Source: JANRKG01 sp033763635 (GTDB lineage: Bacteria > Cyanobacteriota > Cyanobacteriia > GCF-001939115). From it: DNA of 15,387 nucleotides. Shown in pieces: positions 14,476-15,387 of this stretch. The stretch is from positions 1 to 15,387 of the forward strand of contig JANRKG010000407.1 of NCBI GenBank assembly GCA_033763635.1, in the 5' to 3' direction. The stretch's first letter is position 1; each line of letters opens with the position of its first letter. Position numbers and translations under genes: made by a program. The notes beneath the pieces were generated by a model. The model searched no databases. It was given only the letters and a program-made list of their open reading frames with translations, and was not told the origin of the DNA.

Positions 14476-15312
14476 TTACAAAATGTCTGAGGCTTCACTG
14501 ACCATGAGAAAAAAGAGTGGACCTCCCGCATCTTGAGGGATGCCCGCTTGAAATTCCTCTTTTGTATAGTGGCTTGCTTCCACCAAAGAACTCATTTCCA
14601 GTTTATCCTGCCGCTGGAGTCGGTAGAGCGCCTGATCCAGTTCATCTCTGGAGAGGGGCGGTTGCAACTTATTCCGAAGGTGGAAGATGGGTAAGTAATT
14701 CTCAGTGCCTAATTCGTGGTCTAACTCACAAATGATCTGCAAAATCTCCTCATCTTCTGGTTTTTTTCCTGGTGCTTTTTCTAAAGGGAAAGTGTTATTT
14801 TGTCTGAGGAATTTTACATAATTGCCTAATAAATTCAGGCTGATCGTTGAATTTCCACCAGGGCTGAAATCTTTTGCTAAAAACTCGATTCCCTCATCCG
14901 TTAGCCAAACATCTTTGATCTGAGATTTTTCAACTTGAATGAAACCTTTGGATTCCAGATCTTGAATCAGGGGTTGACGTTCTGAAGAAGCAATTTTCTT
15001 ACTGAGTTCACTGGCAAGAATCGATTTGGTTTCACAAGCTTTCAGAACCACTAACTGTTGCTCTGAAAGGGGAAGTATACTGGGTTCTTGTTTGAGGAGG
15101 GCTTTTCCCGCCGATTCAATCCTGAACTTTTGAATATCACGGTGATAGCCAATCAATTCTTTTTGAGTGAGTTTCTCACAAGCACGGTTTCTGTCACTGA
15201 TCGTTTTACTCACATCTATCTGGCTAAGGGTCGTCCGATAGTCTGGATAACCTAATAGTTTGAGTAGAAACTTAAGTTCGATCGCTTCTAACTTGTGATC
15301 CCATTCGGTCAT
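14476..15312 (-). CDS. Protein of repeated winged-helix-like domains, first gene of operon
   Basis: A 278-aa protein, not recognised by family. Three segments read as winged helix-turn-helix domains: about 12-75 (ELKFLLKLLG...LTQKELIGYHRDIQKFRIESAGKALL), about 82-146 (LSEQQLVVLKACE...LIQDLESKGFIQVEKSQIKDVWLTDEGIEFLA) and about 186-250 (DEEILQIICELDHELG...LDQALYRLQRQDKLEM). The wing patterns, a helix followed by 'GFI/ELI ... T/S-x-x-G', are typical. No enzymatic motif is visible. It is 50 bp upstream of the ATPase gene and most likely co-transcribed, so it may be an adaptor or DNA-binding subunit, or an autoregulator. The ATG at 15310-15312 has only a distant GGGAAG as possible ribosome site. 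The 75 bp upstream show no convincing promoter. Confidence 0.65.
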   Translation of the reverse strand: MTEWDHKLEAIELKFLLKLLGYPDYRTTLSQIDVSKTISDRNRACEKLTQKELIGYHRDIQKFRIESAGKALLKQEPSILPLSEQQLVVLKACETKSILASELSKKIASSERQPLIQDLESKGFIQVEKSQIKDVWLTDEGIEFLAKDFSPGGNSTISLNLLGNYVKFLRQNNTFPLEKAPGKKPEDEEILQIICELDHELGTENYLPIFHLRNKLQPPLSRDELDQALYRLQRQDKLEMSSLVEASHYTKEEFQAGIPQDAGGPLFFLMVSEASDIL

Positions 15313-15387
15313 AGTGTTTTGCTGAGTTCTTCCCAGGCGAGGCTTCGATCGCTATCCCCAGTTTAATAACTTATCGTGCCCAGCAAT

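Overview
The window is chromosomal DNA from a cyanobacterium. The evidence is the frequent CGATCG/GCGATCGC words (an exact HIP1 octamer lies at 4547-4554), an arginyl-tRNA synthetase interrupted by a cyanobacterial-type CAAD membrane domain, DnaA boxes of the TTTTCCACA type, and protein sequences that look cyanobacterial throughout. The genus cannot be fixed from the sequence alone; a filamentous or Leptolyngbya/Oscillatoria-like lineage is only a guess.

Layout. Left part (122-5166): nadC and argS point right; def and htrA point left. argS and def converge with a single base between their stop codons, and a rho-independent terminator separates htrA from def. Centre (5167-9475): a 615-bp spacer holds a tandem repeat, a 108-bp fold-back MITE with its target duplication, and a possible 19-codon leader ORF. 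Then come dnaA, a small gene for an exported protein of unknown function, a cluster of DnaA boxes followed by a DnaA-trio/AT-rich unwinding element, and dnaN. This is very probably the chromosomal replication origin: DnaA is made at its left, binds the boxes, melts the region at about 8146-8183, and the sliding clamp is encoded on its right.

Right part (9583-15312): a small coiled-coil membrane protein points right and converges, with no gap, on a leftward three-gene operon. In order of transcription the operon encodes (1) a protein that looks like three winged helices, (2) a 667-aa P-loop ATPase with a C-terminal winged helix, and (3) an 863-aa fusion of a DEDDy 3'-5' exonuclease, a RecB/Cas4-type iron-sulfur nuclease and a soluble FtsK-type DNA translocase. 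All catalytic residues of the fusion are present. I know no described system with exactly this composition. It is the best candidate here for a new DNA-processing system, either for defence or for genome maintenance; the function is inferred from domains only.
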